64,000 bases of DNA from contig RQTK01000101.1 in assembly GCA_003991915.1 (NCBI GenBank), positions 374,150-438,149 on the forward strand, written 5' to 3'. The translations under genes and the position numbers were made by a program. Below the pieces are notes generated by a model. The model was given only the letters and a program-made list of their open reading frames with translations, had not been told where the DNA came from and did no database searches. Shown here in pieces: positions 36,501 through 48,100 of this stretch. Within the stretch, counting starts at the first letter, position 1. Each line of letters opens with the position of its first letter. Origin of the DNA: Elysia chlorotica. Its lineage: Eukaryota > Mollusca > Gastropoda > Plakobranchidae.

Positions 36501-39500
36501 ATTAGTCCATTCTCCAGATTAAACAATACTCTTGGTCAAAGTCATCAAAATTTAAAATTTTGAACATTGTTTAAATCACTTTATTTTTCCCTTCAAATGC
36601 TAGAAATACTTGGAGGCAGCTGAGGAGGACAAGAAAAGATACAGAGAAGAACTGAAGGCATATAGATCTTCAGACACCTACCAAGAAACTGTGCGGAAAA
36701 AGATGTTAGCAAACGGTAATCTTTATTTTGAGTCAGTTCAAAAGGTACCATTTTCGAATAGGTCATTTTCGGAAGCCCATAACTAAATAAATATTTAATC
36801 CTTCTCAATAGGAATTGAGTTTATCAATAGCTTATATCCTGAAGAGACAACCATAGATATCATTTGATCATGATTTTAAAAGGTTTTAATTGGAAAACAT
36901 TATTTCCCAATTTAGACCAAAATATTAAGGTACGTTAGTAAAAATCTACATAGGTACTCTTTGAACACTTGCCCAGGCCTGCCCAAGCACTACTTTTTAA
37001 AACAAAATTGTTCCCTGGCTAAATAAGATGTTGGTGAATGTTTTAGAATTAAAAAAAATGAGTTTCCATATTATTCTTACGAAAACAAAAATAGTCAGTC
37101 TGATGTGACTGCAGGTGTCACGCATCAAGTGTGCTTTGTCATGTTGAAATCTAGATCATATTCTGGGTTACGTGTTAGAGAAGGTTAAAATTAGTTTATC
37201 TGAGAGCCTAATCTACTACTGTCAGCTTAAAAAGAAAGTTTTATAACCCCAAATTCTTTCCAAAATGAAGAAAGTTTAGGTGTCACAAACAGTTTGCCTG
37301 TAGATATATATTTGGTTTATAAGATTAACTTTCCACTTTTTCAACAACCAGAAAAGCAGTTCTGCACATGAGAATCTTAAGTTTCAATTTTCATTTGGCT
37401 TTGAGCTTCTGTTTCATCCGAAAAAGTTCGTTTATTCTCATGTCATGTTAGACATGTTCGGATGTCAATATAATTTCATCTTTTTATGACTACTAATTTG
37501 TGTTAACTGATTTAGATGTCTAATAAATGTCCTACTTAAATTCTTTGTAGAAGCAAGCATTCTAGAATAAGCAAACAGGTGGTTTGTGGCAAAGATGTCC
37601 ACATGTTCATGAGTCCCATCAAACATTAAATATATTAAAGAATCTGATAAAATGCAATGCATGCATATCATTAGCGAATACATAAACTAAGTTTCTTTTA
37701 AAGTATTTTTCTTAAAATATTCCTAAAAATTTGTTTCATGGTTGTCTGATGCTATAGTTGAAGTGTGTCTTAAGCTATAATTAACATTAGACACTAAATT
37801 TCTTTAAATAGAAATTATACCTCCAAATTTGTTTTTAGATTTAGCTTTCATAAATTGATGTAGTAGATGTTTTAAAAATTAAGCAAATGTCAGATTGTTT
37901 TTTGTTTTTTTTTGTAATTGTGTTTTAAATTGTAATCACATCAGACACTTTATTTCATTAATTATCTGGACCTAGAGTATCTATTTTGGTTGTGAACTAA
38001 TCACTGTTAAAATTATTGTTAGAAGTTTGTGACAGTTGATTTTAGGTTATGGGAAAGAGAGAACAAATCTTACTCACGAATGTCTTGATGTGACATGTCA
38101 CGGATTAATTTTGTGAAAATGTAGAAACCAAATTTGTTTTTGGATATAAATTTGTCTTTGGTACATAAAGTAACAACAGCTCGATAAATATGTATTGTTT
38201 TATTGATACATTTATGTCAATTAATGAGATTTTTGGCAATTAACGTATGTGACATGTCACATTAGGCACTTTTCCAGGTCATTATAAAAATGGTATTTAC
38301 AAGAAAATAAGCTGCTAAACGTCTTCCCAAACATAAAAACCATTTACTGAAGTTCTAATCTTCATGCCAGAAAGCATTAAACATTAATTTATGCATTTCT
38401 AAAATGTTAACCTTCTGCGACCTTTTGATCTTTGCTTTTTTATATTTTATGTTCTCAAATTCTTTTTTTTTTTTTTTTGTCTATGTAAATTTGATGAGGG
38501 GCATTAAAATGAAAATGGAAATTGCTTTTTTTACCAACTGTATTTCTTATTTAAGTTTACATCACCTTATCTTCTTACCAATCTTCATTCACCTTCACTC
38601 CAAAGGTACTTTGCGATGATTCTTACATCTACTTCCATTCTTTTTTTAAAAAGCACATTTTTTTTTAAAAGGCCTTTGTAAAGCTATATGTAAGACATGT
38701 TTTATATTGTACAACTTCTACCTTTGCTTCTGTCCTTTGCTTGGACATTTTTCATTCCTTTTCCTAAATAATTTGGGACTTGTTTTCTTTATATGTTTAT
38801 ATATGTGAACATCATTTTGTTATAGGTATATTTTTACTTTTTGTAAACAACAATGTTTTGTTAGATATTCTTACACTCATTATGAAACTCAATCAGCAGT
38901 ATTGTCTTTCTTCTGCATAACAATATTTTTTATTTATTCTCCAGGAGAGATGTCATCTGTCAGGGAATCAAATGATATACTGCATTGTGATGAAGTAAGA
39001 CATTAGCTTTCAAATAATTTCATTCTGTGATATTTATTTTTAAGACGCACTAATGTTTAAAGTACAACCAATTATATAAAACTAAAATAGCTTCAAAAGA
39101 GAAATAGAAAAATAAGCCATGACTTGAAAGAAAAAGTATTAATCCACTCATATATGCACAAAAGGAAAATCCATAAGATAAAATACATAATTATGCTCTA
39201 TCTATTAAAGAATAAATTTCTAACATGTTTAAAGGTCAATAAAAATGAAATTTTAATGGAAAAAATTGAATCTCTTAGAAACAATGAACATTATTTTATG
39301 ATTCAACTTTTGTTGAATACATTAAACAAGTGCAGACATTTATGCATACCCAGATTTTTTTTTTTTCAGTAGCCTCTTTTAATATGAAAATTGAGTTCCT
39401 TCAGTGATCATATCAATTGACACTCATATGTCAGTCATTTCAATCAAAGATGCAGACATTTCATTTTTTCTGAACCGGAATATCTTGAATGGTCTGAATA

Positions 39501-42500
39501 AAAAAATGTAAATTTTGTGCTCTGTATTTTCTTTATTGTCATATACTAGCAGGGAGATTCAGATGAACTTCATTGTAAACTTTGCAATGTGTACTTCAAC
39601 AATCTTCACAATAAGAGGGAGCACATGTATGGAAAAGCCCACATACAAAATGTTGCAGGTAAAATTTATGACGGTGCGATACTCGGCATGTGGCCAAAAA
39701 TCTCGTCTCATGTTTTTTTCTAATTAAATTTAGATATTATTAGCGCTGCCTTAGTAGGATCGTGAAGATACATAAGTATGGTATGTTAATTTTGATGAGA
39801 ACACTTCACATAGCCTTTGAATTATGTACGAGGGCAGGCTGATAAATAAGGGCCGTTTTTGAATAACTTTTTTATTTGAAGGACTACAGAAGCAAGTTAC
39901 ACATCAAATGAAAGCTTAGAGTCTCCCCTATCTGATGAACTATCATTTTTCAACATAGTCACCATCGCGTTCAATACAGAGGCGCCAGCGTTGTACAAGT
40001 TTTCGCATGCCGTCGGCGAAGAATTCTGGTGTCTGGGATCGGCACCAAGAGCGAACATCCGCCTCAACTTCTGCATCGGTTTCATAGTGATTTCCTTTGA
40101 GATGTTTCTTCAGCAAAGGAAATAAGAAAAAGTCAGACGGGGCCAAATCAGGACTGTATGTCGGATGTGGTATGGTAGGAAGTTCCAACTGCTGTAAAGC
40201 GCACTGGGTTTGGCGACTGGTGTGTGGCCGAGCATTATCGTGCTGGATGACAACGTCTTTGACTTTGTCCTGTCGAATCCGTCTGAGTCGGCTCGTCAAT
40301 GCACGCAGAGTTGACACATATCTCTCTGAATTTATTGTTGTGCCTTGCTCCAAAAACTCAATATGGACGATACCTTCCATGTCCCAGAATATTGTCAGCA
40401 AAACCTTTCGAGCTGATGCGACGACTTTGAACTTCTTCGGGGCTGGAGAGTTCTTGTGTCGGTACTGCATAGACTGCATCTTGCTCTCTGGGTCATAGTG
40501 ATGCACCCAAGACTCGTCACCAGTGATGATGCTCCGCAGAAAACGCTCGCCGTCATGAGTGAATCTTTCCAACAGTTGTGTACAGATCGTTTTCCTCTGT
40601 GCCTTCATTTCCACAGTGAGCTGTCTCGGTACCCATCTTGCCGAGACTTTCCTGTAACCAAGGTGGACTGTGATAATGTGATGAACTCGTTCTTTTGAAA
40701 TGTCAAGCGCATTTGCAATGTCTTTTTGTTTCACTCTTCTATTTGCAACAATCATTTCGTCTACCTTCTGTTGGTGCTCAGACGGGTTCGACAGGACAAA
40801 GTCAAAGACGTTGTCATCCAGCACGATAATGCTCGGCCACGCACCAGTCGCCAAACCCAGTGCGCTTTACAGCAGTTGGAACTTCCTACCATACCACATC
40901 CGACATACAGTCCTGATTTGGCCCCGTCTGACTTTTTCTTATTTCCTTTGCTGAAGAAACATCTCAAAGGAAATCACTATGAAACCGATGCAGAAGTTGA
41001 GGCGGATGTTCGCTCTTGGTGCCGATCCCAGACACCAGAATTCTTCGCCGACGGCATGCGAAAACTTGTACAACGCTGGCGCCTCTGTATTGAACGCGAT
41101 GGTGACTATGTTGAAAAATGATAGTTCATCAGATAGGGGAGACTCTAAGCTTTCATTTAATGTGTAACTTGCTTCTGTAGTCCTTCAAATAAAAAAGTTA
41201 TTCAAAAACGGCCCTTATTTATCAGCCTGCCCTCGTATATCGAGTTTTCTTTATATGTTTATATATATGTGAACATCATTTTGTTATAGGTATATTTTTA
41301 CTTTTTGTAAACAACAATGTTTTGTTAGATATTCTTACACTCATTATGAAACTCAATCAGCAGTATTGTCTTTCTTCTGCATAACAATATTTTTATTTAT
41401 TCTCCAGGAGAGATGTTATCTGTCAGGGAATCAAATGATATACTGCATTGTGATGAAGTAAGACATTAGCTTTCAAATAATTTCATTCTGTGATTTTTAT
41501 TTTTAAGACGCACTAATGTTTAAAGTACAACCAATGATATAAAACTAAAATAGCTTCAAAAGAGAAATAGAAAAATAAGCCATGACTTGAAAGAAAAAGT
41601 ATTAATCCACTCATATATGCACAAAAGGAAAATCCATAAGATAAAATACATAATTATGCTCTATCTATTAAAGAATAAATTTCTAACATGTTTAAAGGTC
41701 AATAAAAATGAAATTTTAATGGAAAAAATTGAATCTCTTAGAAACAATGAACATTATTTTATGATTCAAATTTTGTTGAATACATTAAACAAGTGCAGAC
41801 ATTTATGCATACCCAGATTTTTTTTTTTCAGTAGCCTCTTTTAATATGAAAATTGAGTTCCTTCAGTGATCATATCAATTGACACTCATATGTCAGTCAT
41901 TTCAATCAAAGATGCAGACATTTCATTTTTTCTGAACCGGAATATCTTGAATGGTCTGAATAAAAAAATGTAAATTTTGTGCTCTGTATTTTCTTTATTG
42001 TCATATACTAGCAGGGAGATTCAGATGAACTTCATTGTAAACTTTGCAATGTGTACTTCAACAATCTTCACAATAAGAGGGAGCACATGTATGGAAAAGC
42101 CCACATACAAAATGTTGCAGGTAAAATTCATGACGGTGCAATACTCGGCATGTGGCCAAAAATCTCGTCTCATGTTTTTTCCTAATTAAATTTAGATATT
42201 ATTAGCGCTGCCTTAGTAGGGTCGTGAAGATACCTCAGTCTGTTGTGCTTGGGACTGAGGAGCAGGAGGTCCAAGGTTCAAATCCTTGGTGTCGCCGCTC
42301 TTTTTCCACCCACCCCCTTTTTTCTGTCCATCTCTGTAGAAAACATATGGAACATAACATTGATTTGAAGATTGCATTTTTAGCAATTTATTATAAGGCG
42401 CCAGATATCTCTAGCATTGGTGCTCTGGATTGACAAGTGGGACGTCAAACCTTTCGATCCTCAGCTGATATTTCCATTTCTGTTTTGTAGAACTTTCAAT

Positions 42501-45152
42501 TGGGGCTAAAAGGGTTCTAGACGCATAACCCTGTCAGTCAAGAGACACATGAACACAGAAGGAATGTTGTTCCATGAAAAAAGAATTCGAACTGAAACAT
42601 ACCACACCCACAGCTATTTAAAATTAAGTAAGATTAATTGCAATCACCTGCAGGAAAGAAAGTAATGGGGTCTCCTTTATTCCTCCCACACGTTAGGTAA
42701 TAAACGATTATTAAAAGGCAGAAACAGACAAGATAATGAAATCAACATAGTTTTATGAACTTTTAACTAGAAATAATGGGGGGAAAAAAATGTCAATAAA
42801 TGTGCAACACTCAGAGCATCAGTTTTCCAGGTGAATAATACTGCCGCACCCCATTTTTTCACACCCAGACTGGCCATCTGACCGCCGGGTGGCCTTCAAA
42901 GCGCCGCGGGGGTTAAGATGTTTTTCCTCTCTCAAAGAACAGCTATTCTGCAATCTGTAAAGAAAATTGCTTCCTTTTTTAAATACTGAGAACAAATTTA
43001 GAATTTGTCATTTTAATGCAAACAAATATTGTGAGTTCCAATGCTTATAAAAGTTTCATTGCTACATCTCAGTCATTAAGACAAAGAAATTACAATTGAT
43101 ATTGATGTAATTTCTGTTTCAGGTGCAATGGAAAAGCAACTACTAAGACAACAGCAAGAGGAACAAGCATTCATGGATGGTGCCCTCGTTGTCTCAGAAG
43201 ATCTGTCTCAGGATAGTTACCCATCATCCACTCTTAAAACCAATGGGTACCATGGGGAAAGGTTGTGTTTACTATAACGATTTGGGAGACTTCCAGTTGA
43301 CATTCATCGTTTTATGATGGATTTTATTAACAAAGACTATGGTTTGTTTGTTTGCTTATTTTGCTTTGCTCAATTTTATGTACCAAAGAAATAGCTAATG
43401 CATACCTTTATTGAAAAATAATCTTCAACCGTAACTGTGTATTGCTACTTAAAGGTAAGGATGAAAATTTTGAGTCAATATGGAAAAGTGAGCGCACTTA
43501 ACATATTAGCCAGGAATTTATGCATGAAAATTTAAAGCAAAAATCATACTTTTGGTAGAACCAATGTTTAACCATTTGAGCCCTGGTGCACTGTCATTAT
43601 TTTGACTCTATACCTAGCCTCCTGAGCTGAAAATGCATAAAACTGACTTCTGATCGAATTCATCCAAAATTACAAAGACAACAGAGAGTGGACGCTGACA
43701 GATTCTTCTCTTCTGTACTATCATGAAGTGAAAGAGTTTTCTGATTGGATAAAAAGAAGCCTCTATAATTATAACCCCTACTTTACTGCAGTATTGACTC
43801 ACGTCTTACGCGGTGTTACGCTGCTCAGTAAAATAAAAGCTCAAGCGCTTAAGCAGTGTCTCTGGCTCAAAAAGTTAAAAGGATTGTAAAAGATTTGTTT
43901 GACACCCTCATCCCTGTAGAGAAATAACGGTATCTTGATGACTTTTGATGAAGTTTTTTCTAACTTTTTGTTCATATGATCTGTCGAAAATAATCCATAT
44001 CTGTTTCTTAAAAGGTTGCATTGTTTGGTTAAAAAAATTTTCTATTCATTTGATTGTGATACTTCCAGTTTCTGTTTTAAACCTGAGCATTTTTGTTATG
44101 ACAAAAAAATGTATGATTTGTTTGTTGTTTTTTTTCCCAGAGAGGGAACATGAAATATCAACTTTGAAACGTTGTTTGAGCAAAGCTTTTCAACAGAATG
44201 TCTCCATGTGCAAAGAGATTCAAGCTTTACAGGTTTGATATACACATTTCAAAATTTCTAAGCCAAAATTACCTCTGTTTAACTGCAGAGGAAAAGCATG
44301 GATTTGTTGAATTTTTGTTGTTGTTAAGTATTAGGGGAAAAGGTTGTTTTATTTTCTCCTCAGAGGATCTGAGAAGAGAAAAAAACAATCTTTCTGCCTC
44401 TTCAACAATTGCATGCTTTTCTTCTGCAAGTTAAACATATGTAATTTGGCCTTAGATATTTTAAAATGTTAGATTTGTTGGAAATCCTATATATAAGCAA
44501 TAGAGATATTTCAAAGATTAGAAAGTAAATGAAACAACACATATAAAAGTTTAAAAGCTAACTTTAAAGTCCTTTTTTCCCCTTCTTTCCTTATTTTTCT
44601 TTTTGAAATGAGATCTAATCTTTGGGAGGTGTATTGTAATTTATTTTTTGTTCTTTCATTTTATTTTCTTTCTTCTTTTTTTCTTTTAGGAATATCAGAA
44701 CAAGTTGGAAGAAGAACAGAAGGTCCTTGGTTCTTCAATTGCAGCACTCATCGCTCAAAGTGATGCCCTCAAAATGGTTCCAACATTATTTGGTATAATA
44801 AATTTGTGACAAATGCCTTTTTATATTTTTTTAACTTATTAATTATGTACATATGATATGCATTGATATACGATAATTATACAACTAAGAAAGAACAATA
44901 TTAAAAGTAAAAAATACTTTCTTGCAATCAATCTGACCTACTCAAAGCAGCAAAAGCAAATATGATATTAATTTGTTTCCCACGACACCAAAAGATGAAT
45001 GAAAATTGTTTTACTCTTGATTAGCAATATCTGTGCTGCACCGGAAAGTGGTAATTTATCCTTGCTGTATTTTGAATTTATGAAAAGATAATAAGGGGCT
45101 TTTGAGCTGGTTACTCTTTTAATTTTATCTTTCAGGGCTAAAAGATAGCTGA
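33575..45152 (+). CDS. HMG20A: HMG20A/B-like HMG-box protein
   Basis: Exons: 33575-33668, 35094-35176 (second copy at 34100-34182), 35391-35501 (copy 34396-34506), 36019-36098, 36327-36450, 36604-36715, 38945-38994 (copy 41408-41457), 39553-39658 (copy 42015-42120), 43123-43261, 44145-44232, 44690-44792, 45136-45152. Counting each duplicated exon once gives 1107 nt, or 368 residues (human HMG20A is about 350). A basic GGWPKGKKRK segment at about 100-109 leads into an HMG box at about 117-186 (PRAPVTGYTLYAMDRR ... FPEVTKILGQEWS ... KYLEAAEEDKKRYREELKAY). Next comes a C2-H2 finger (C226, C229, H242, H248) and a C-terminal coiled coil (EYQNKLEEEQKVLGSSIAAL). HMG20 proteins bind DNA and work with LSD1/CoREST; assignment to A or B is not possible. 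The exon 9/10 junction (43261 or 43246 to 44145) is the least certain. The last exon could instead be read through at 44793 (GIINL-stop). Confidence 0.85.
34068..35000 (+). repeat. First copy of a ~933-bp duplication ending at the N gap
   Basis: Matches 35062-35995 base for base apart from one extra T in a poly-T run. It contains HMG20-like exons 2 and 3. The copy ends exactly at the gap, the mark of an unresolved contig overlap. Confidence 0.95.
35001..35025. other. Assembly gap, 25 N
   Basis: Run of 25 N between an identical contig end (left) and an (AT)n start (right). Confidence 1.
35062..35995 (+). repeat. Second copy of the ~933-bp duplication
   Basis: Contains exons 35094-35176 and 35391-35501, identical in sequence to the first copy. 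It flows into the single-copy HMG-box exons, so this is the copy that belongs to the gene model. Confidence 0.95.
36019..36715 (+). CDS. HMG20A: HMG-box exons of the HMG20-like gene
   Basis: Three exons (36019-36098, 36327-36450, 36604-36715) carry the whole DNA-binding box and its basic N-terminal extension. They are single copy. The conserved aromatic and Pro positions are present (GYTLYAM, FPEVTKILG, EWS, KYLEAA, YREELKAY). The box resembles HMG20A/B more than TOX or SOX boxes because of the preceding WPKGKKRK and the PE.FPE.T..LG.EWS pattern. Confidence 0.9.
36716..38781 (+). other. HMG20-like intron 6
   Basis: About 2 kb of AT-rich intron with no exon. The only structure noted is the palindrome GTGACATGTCAC, present twice (38090-38101, 38249-38260). 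Confidence 0.6.
38782..39771 (+). repeat. 990-bp tandem duplication, left unit
   Basis: Runs from GTTTTCTTTATATG to CGTGAAGATAC and contains HMG20-like exons 38945-38994 and 39553-39658. The right unit is 41244-42233; about 1 percent of positions differ by eye. The units are separated by 57 bp of unique sequence and a mariner element. Confidence 0.95.
39943..40787 (-). pseudogene. Mariner transposase, N-terminally truncated
   Basis: The open frame keeps the second helix-turn-helix (VKQKDIANALDISKERVHHI), the WVPRQL linker motif, first Asp in TGDESWVHHYD, second in HDNARPH and third in YSPDLAPSD. The first helix-turn-helix is gone: upstream of about SEHQQKVDEM the frame runs into the inverted copy of its own 3' half, adding some 25 foreign residues. 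Compared with a mariner transposase of about 345 residues, roughly the first 65-70 are missing. It has no internal stop, so the break is recent, but it cannot bind the ends normally without the first DNA-binding helices. Confidence 0.85.
40777..41121 (+). pseudogene. Mariner transposase 3' fragment, right arm
   Basis: In-frame C-terminal third, starting inside the sequence before HDNARPRTS and running through YSPDLAPSD to the same terminal ERDGDYVEK. It is the inverted partner of the left arm. A few substitutions are visible, for example H to R in HDNARPH. Confidence 0.85.
41244..42233 (+). repeat. 990-bp tandem duplication, right unit
   Basis: Carries second copies of exons 41408-41457 and 42015-42120 with intact splice sites. 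The one coding difference seen is Ser to Leu in GEM(S/L)SVRE. The unit ends where a tRNA-like SINE begins. Confidence 0.95.
42234..42310 (+). mobile_element. tRNA-like SINE head
   Basis: CTCAGTCTGTTGTGCTTGGG resembles a D arm. CAAGG-TTCAAAT-CCTTG forms a perfect 5-bp T stem with a 7-nt loop. The acceptor ends do not pair, so this is a SINE head or a tRNA pseudogene. It marks the point where the two 990-bp units stop matching. Confidence 0.55.
43572..43874. mobile_element. piggyBac-like MITE, 303 bp
   Basis: Flanked by TTAA on both sides (43568-43571, 43875-43878). The left end is CCATTTGAGCCCTGGTGCAC, and the inverted right end reads CTTTTTGAGCCAGAGACAC, an imperfect TIR. No coding capacity. 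The TTAA duplication and C-rich TIR fit piggyBac-type elements. It lies in an HMG20-like intron. Confidence 0.6.
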
Positions 45153-48100
45153 TCCTAACTCAAAAGGTTACTTTTGAATATGGATATGTCTCCTAAAAAT
45201 ATGAATCTATTGATTTCTGGTCAATTGAATCCCTGAATGTCCAGCTTACGTAAAATAGAACTGAAAGAAAACACTGATAAATTTCACAGGACATATTTGA
45301 ATACTTGTTGGCAAATATTGTTGATCATGAAATGAACAAGAAAGTCAATTCTTAAACAACTAGGTAAACCCTGTGTAAAAACAGACCTAAAACTTGCTTG
45401 GTTCAATACACTTTCAAAGCATTATTTTTTTTTTAATTTAAGACTTTTGAAATGGTAAACAAGAGACCAAAACACTTAAGTTATAGTCATACACCAGCAG
45501 CCACAAAATCAACATACATCAGGTATTATATAAATTTTAACTTATTAAATTGTAAGAAATGAAATTGGTTCTTTATTTTCTCTTTCTTTCATTCAATTTT
45601 GTGAGAACAACTCTCTGAGGGTCTTCAGTAGATTTTATGAGGAAATTTTTCATAACTTCTGAAAATGTCTTTTATTTTATGATGATAAAACAGCAGAAAA
45701 ATATCAGACTGGCAGTGGTCGTTTCTCTTACTTGTCATTTGCGATTTATAAAACCAACTGACAAAATAGAATGACCCAAAGTAGTTTAAGCATATACAAT
45801 TTATAGCATTGCAATCTTTATGTACATTTTGTTTGAAAAACAACTGAGCATGCACTGTACAGTAAAAAGGAAATAAAAAGATATTCTTGAGGATATACAT
45901 TAAGAGTCTTTTAGTTCGTTTTTTCACCCGAGGTCAATGGAAAATTATTCTCAGAACATAGTATAAAAGCCTCACGAATTGTCTTTATTATGTCTATGTG
46001 TAAATGCAGACCCTTTTACAAGGATTTAATACAGCTTTCACAAAAATGCAAGTTGGTGTGAGATGCTTGTACATCAAAGAGTAATGCTTACATTTTCTAA
46101 TAAAGAGATGTTAAAATAGCTTGTCAATAACGACATACCTGGTTCAGTACAATGGGCATGATGATTTTGAGTCAAAACACTTTACAGCTAAAATTCATTG
46201 GCAATAAGAAATTGTGATAGGGCAGGCCTAGCTAAACTATAAGTCGCCAGTCTCGTCAAGACATTGATCTAGGTAAATAGCACAATTTAGAGTCCAGTGA
46301 CTTGATTAGTTTCTCAGTGCTAACTCTGGTCCAATTTCTTTTTTGTCTTTAATACTAATCACAAGCCAAGCAAGGAGAGCAGAGAAATTTGGGGGCTAAT
46401 ACGGGTTTATATGATTACCGGTAGTTTTTTCCTAAGTCAGTCAGTGTCCTCGAAACTATAATTTGTCTGATCTACTGCCACCAGTAAAAAAAGTTGTACA
46501 AAAGGAAGTTTCCTTTGGAAGATTATCAGGATGATCTAATGTCAGCATGTAAAATCAGACCCAATTTAATATTTTTTTTAAATTTCAAAATTAAAAACAG
46601 AAATCTCTCACCAAATATATCTTGCTTTTTGCACTTCTAAGGAAATGTATTTTTGAGAGGAACCATCATAAAAAGTATCTTGTACATGTATTTTTTTACA
46701 GATATATTTTGCAATCATTATTATCTAAATACACAACAATGCCTAAAATTGTAATTTTGTCGAGTTAAGAGAGGGGTAACTACTCATTTGTCACAAAGTT
46801 TTAGTTTGCAAAGCTCATGATTTCAAACAGAAACATTTTCAAAATGAATCCATAAATGATTTGAAGGTGCACAAATTAGAAATAACTTGGTCAGTTTTAG
46901 CACCCAAAAAAAAGATGAAACATAACCCAGTTTTTATGGGACCACTGGTGTAGTGCTAACTTTAAAACAGTGCCTGGTGTTTTTTTAAGCACAATAATTA
47001 ACTAGACCATGCAATGTGAATTCATCTTAACATCTCATGGTATGTTATCTCAATATTCTTATGTATGTACAGGTATACAAATCATATTGCTATTGTCATA
47101 AAAATATTTTTTGAAGGTTGTATCAGAAACTACATTTTACATGCTCAAATGAAATTTTCTTAACTAGCATCTTTCATATTATTAAACTCAGCGGTTAGAA
47201 TATAACGTCGAGTATAGAGGTTGTTTGTTTGTTTTTTGTTTTATTTTACCAAGTTCTTCTAAAGGCCTGTAAGGGGCTCTATTTTTTATATACTTATTAT
47301 TTTCATTAATGTAATTTTACTGTAAAAAATAAATGGAAATTTTGTGGCATTGGCAATCAATTGCATTTCCACCTGAATTCTCAAATGCATAGATAAGCAC
47401 CTCTAGGAATCACAAAGCACCAACCACTAAAAGTAGAAGAAATAAGGATAAGATTTCAGGGCAACTCTGTTAGTGTTATGTATATGTACTTAATTTTTAA
47501 ATTAAACCAAAAGTTATTAATTTTTTTATAATTATACGAACATTTTTATTCTACATTGATCATCCAATCCAGAAAACATTGGGTAAAATTAATTAAGAGA
47601 AGTTTGCTGTCTCCATAAAGATTGGCATAAGTACATGTAGTGACAAAAGGACTTTTCGATGATTTAAAACTGGTATTTTTATTCAATGTGCAATAAAAAA
47701 AAAAGGTCATCCTCTTCATAAGGCGCATTTTATTTTCTCAGTTGCAAGGCCACTGTCAGAGTTTAAAGGATTTTTGTTTAGACCTGAACTCAATAATAGA
47801 AATTTAGACATATCAGAGGGCAACCAAATATCTTTACTAGAAGACCAAACTAAAAATAAAAGTTAAGAAACTGAGTCTACACCCAAATACCAATACACCA
47901 AGCCAGGCTATGTTCAAAACGTAATTCCATATGAACATGTGCGACAGATCAGACCAGGATGTCAGGTAATTTGGCTTTTTTAATTGTTAGTTCAGAACTC
48001 GTGAAGAAAAACCAGCACAATGTATCATTAAAATGACCAAACCGAAAGGCTACATCCTTTGCATTTTTTTATGTCATTGACATACACCAAAATAATTTCA

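Larger units (their letters stand above)
39829..41235. mobile_element. Palindromic (composite) mariner element, 1407 bp
   Basis: Both ends are the same mariner end, CGAGGGCAGGCTGATAAATA inverted, each next to a TA dinucleotide (39827-39828, 41236-41237). Two 459-bp arms (39829-40287 and 40777-41235) are inverted copies of the transposase 3' half plus 3' end, with only a few differences. The 489-bp centre (40288-40776) carries more of the transposase in minus orientation. The transposase 5' part and the normal 5' end are missing. The DD34D mariner family is indicated by HDNARPH...YSPDLAPSD with 34 residues between the Asp residues. It sits exactly between two units of a tandem duplication. Confidence 0.9.

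Noticed and set aside
40097..40954. Plus-strand frames antisense to the mariner transposase
   Set aside because: Shadows of the conserved transposase on the opposite strand.
42234..42305. Possible functional tRNA gene
   Set aside because: The T arm is perfect, but no complementary acceptor stem or clear anticodon arm is found.
44793..44808. Stop in read-through of the HMG20-like exon 11 as the sole gene end
   Set aside because: A clean donor (GTATAA) and an in-phase last exon at 45136 (GLKDS-stop) are available; retained as an alternative only.
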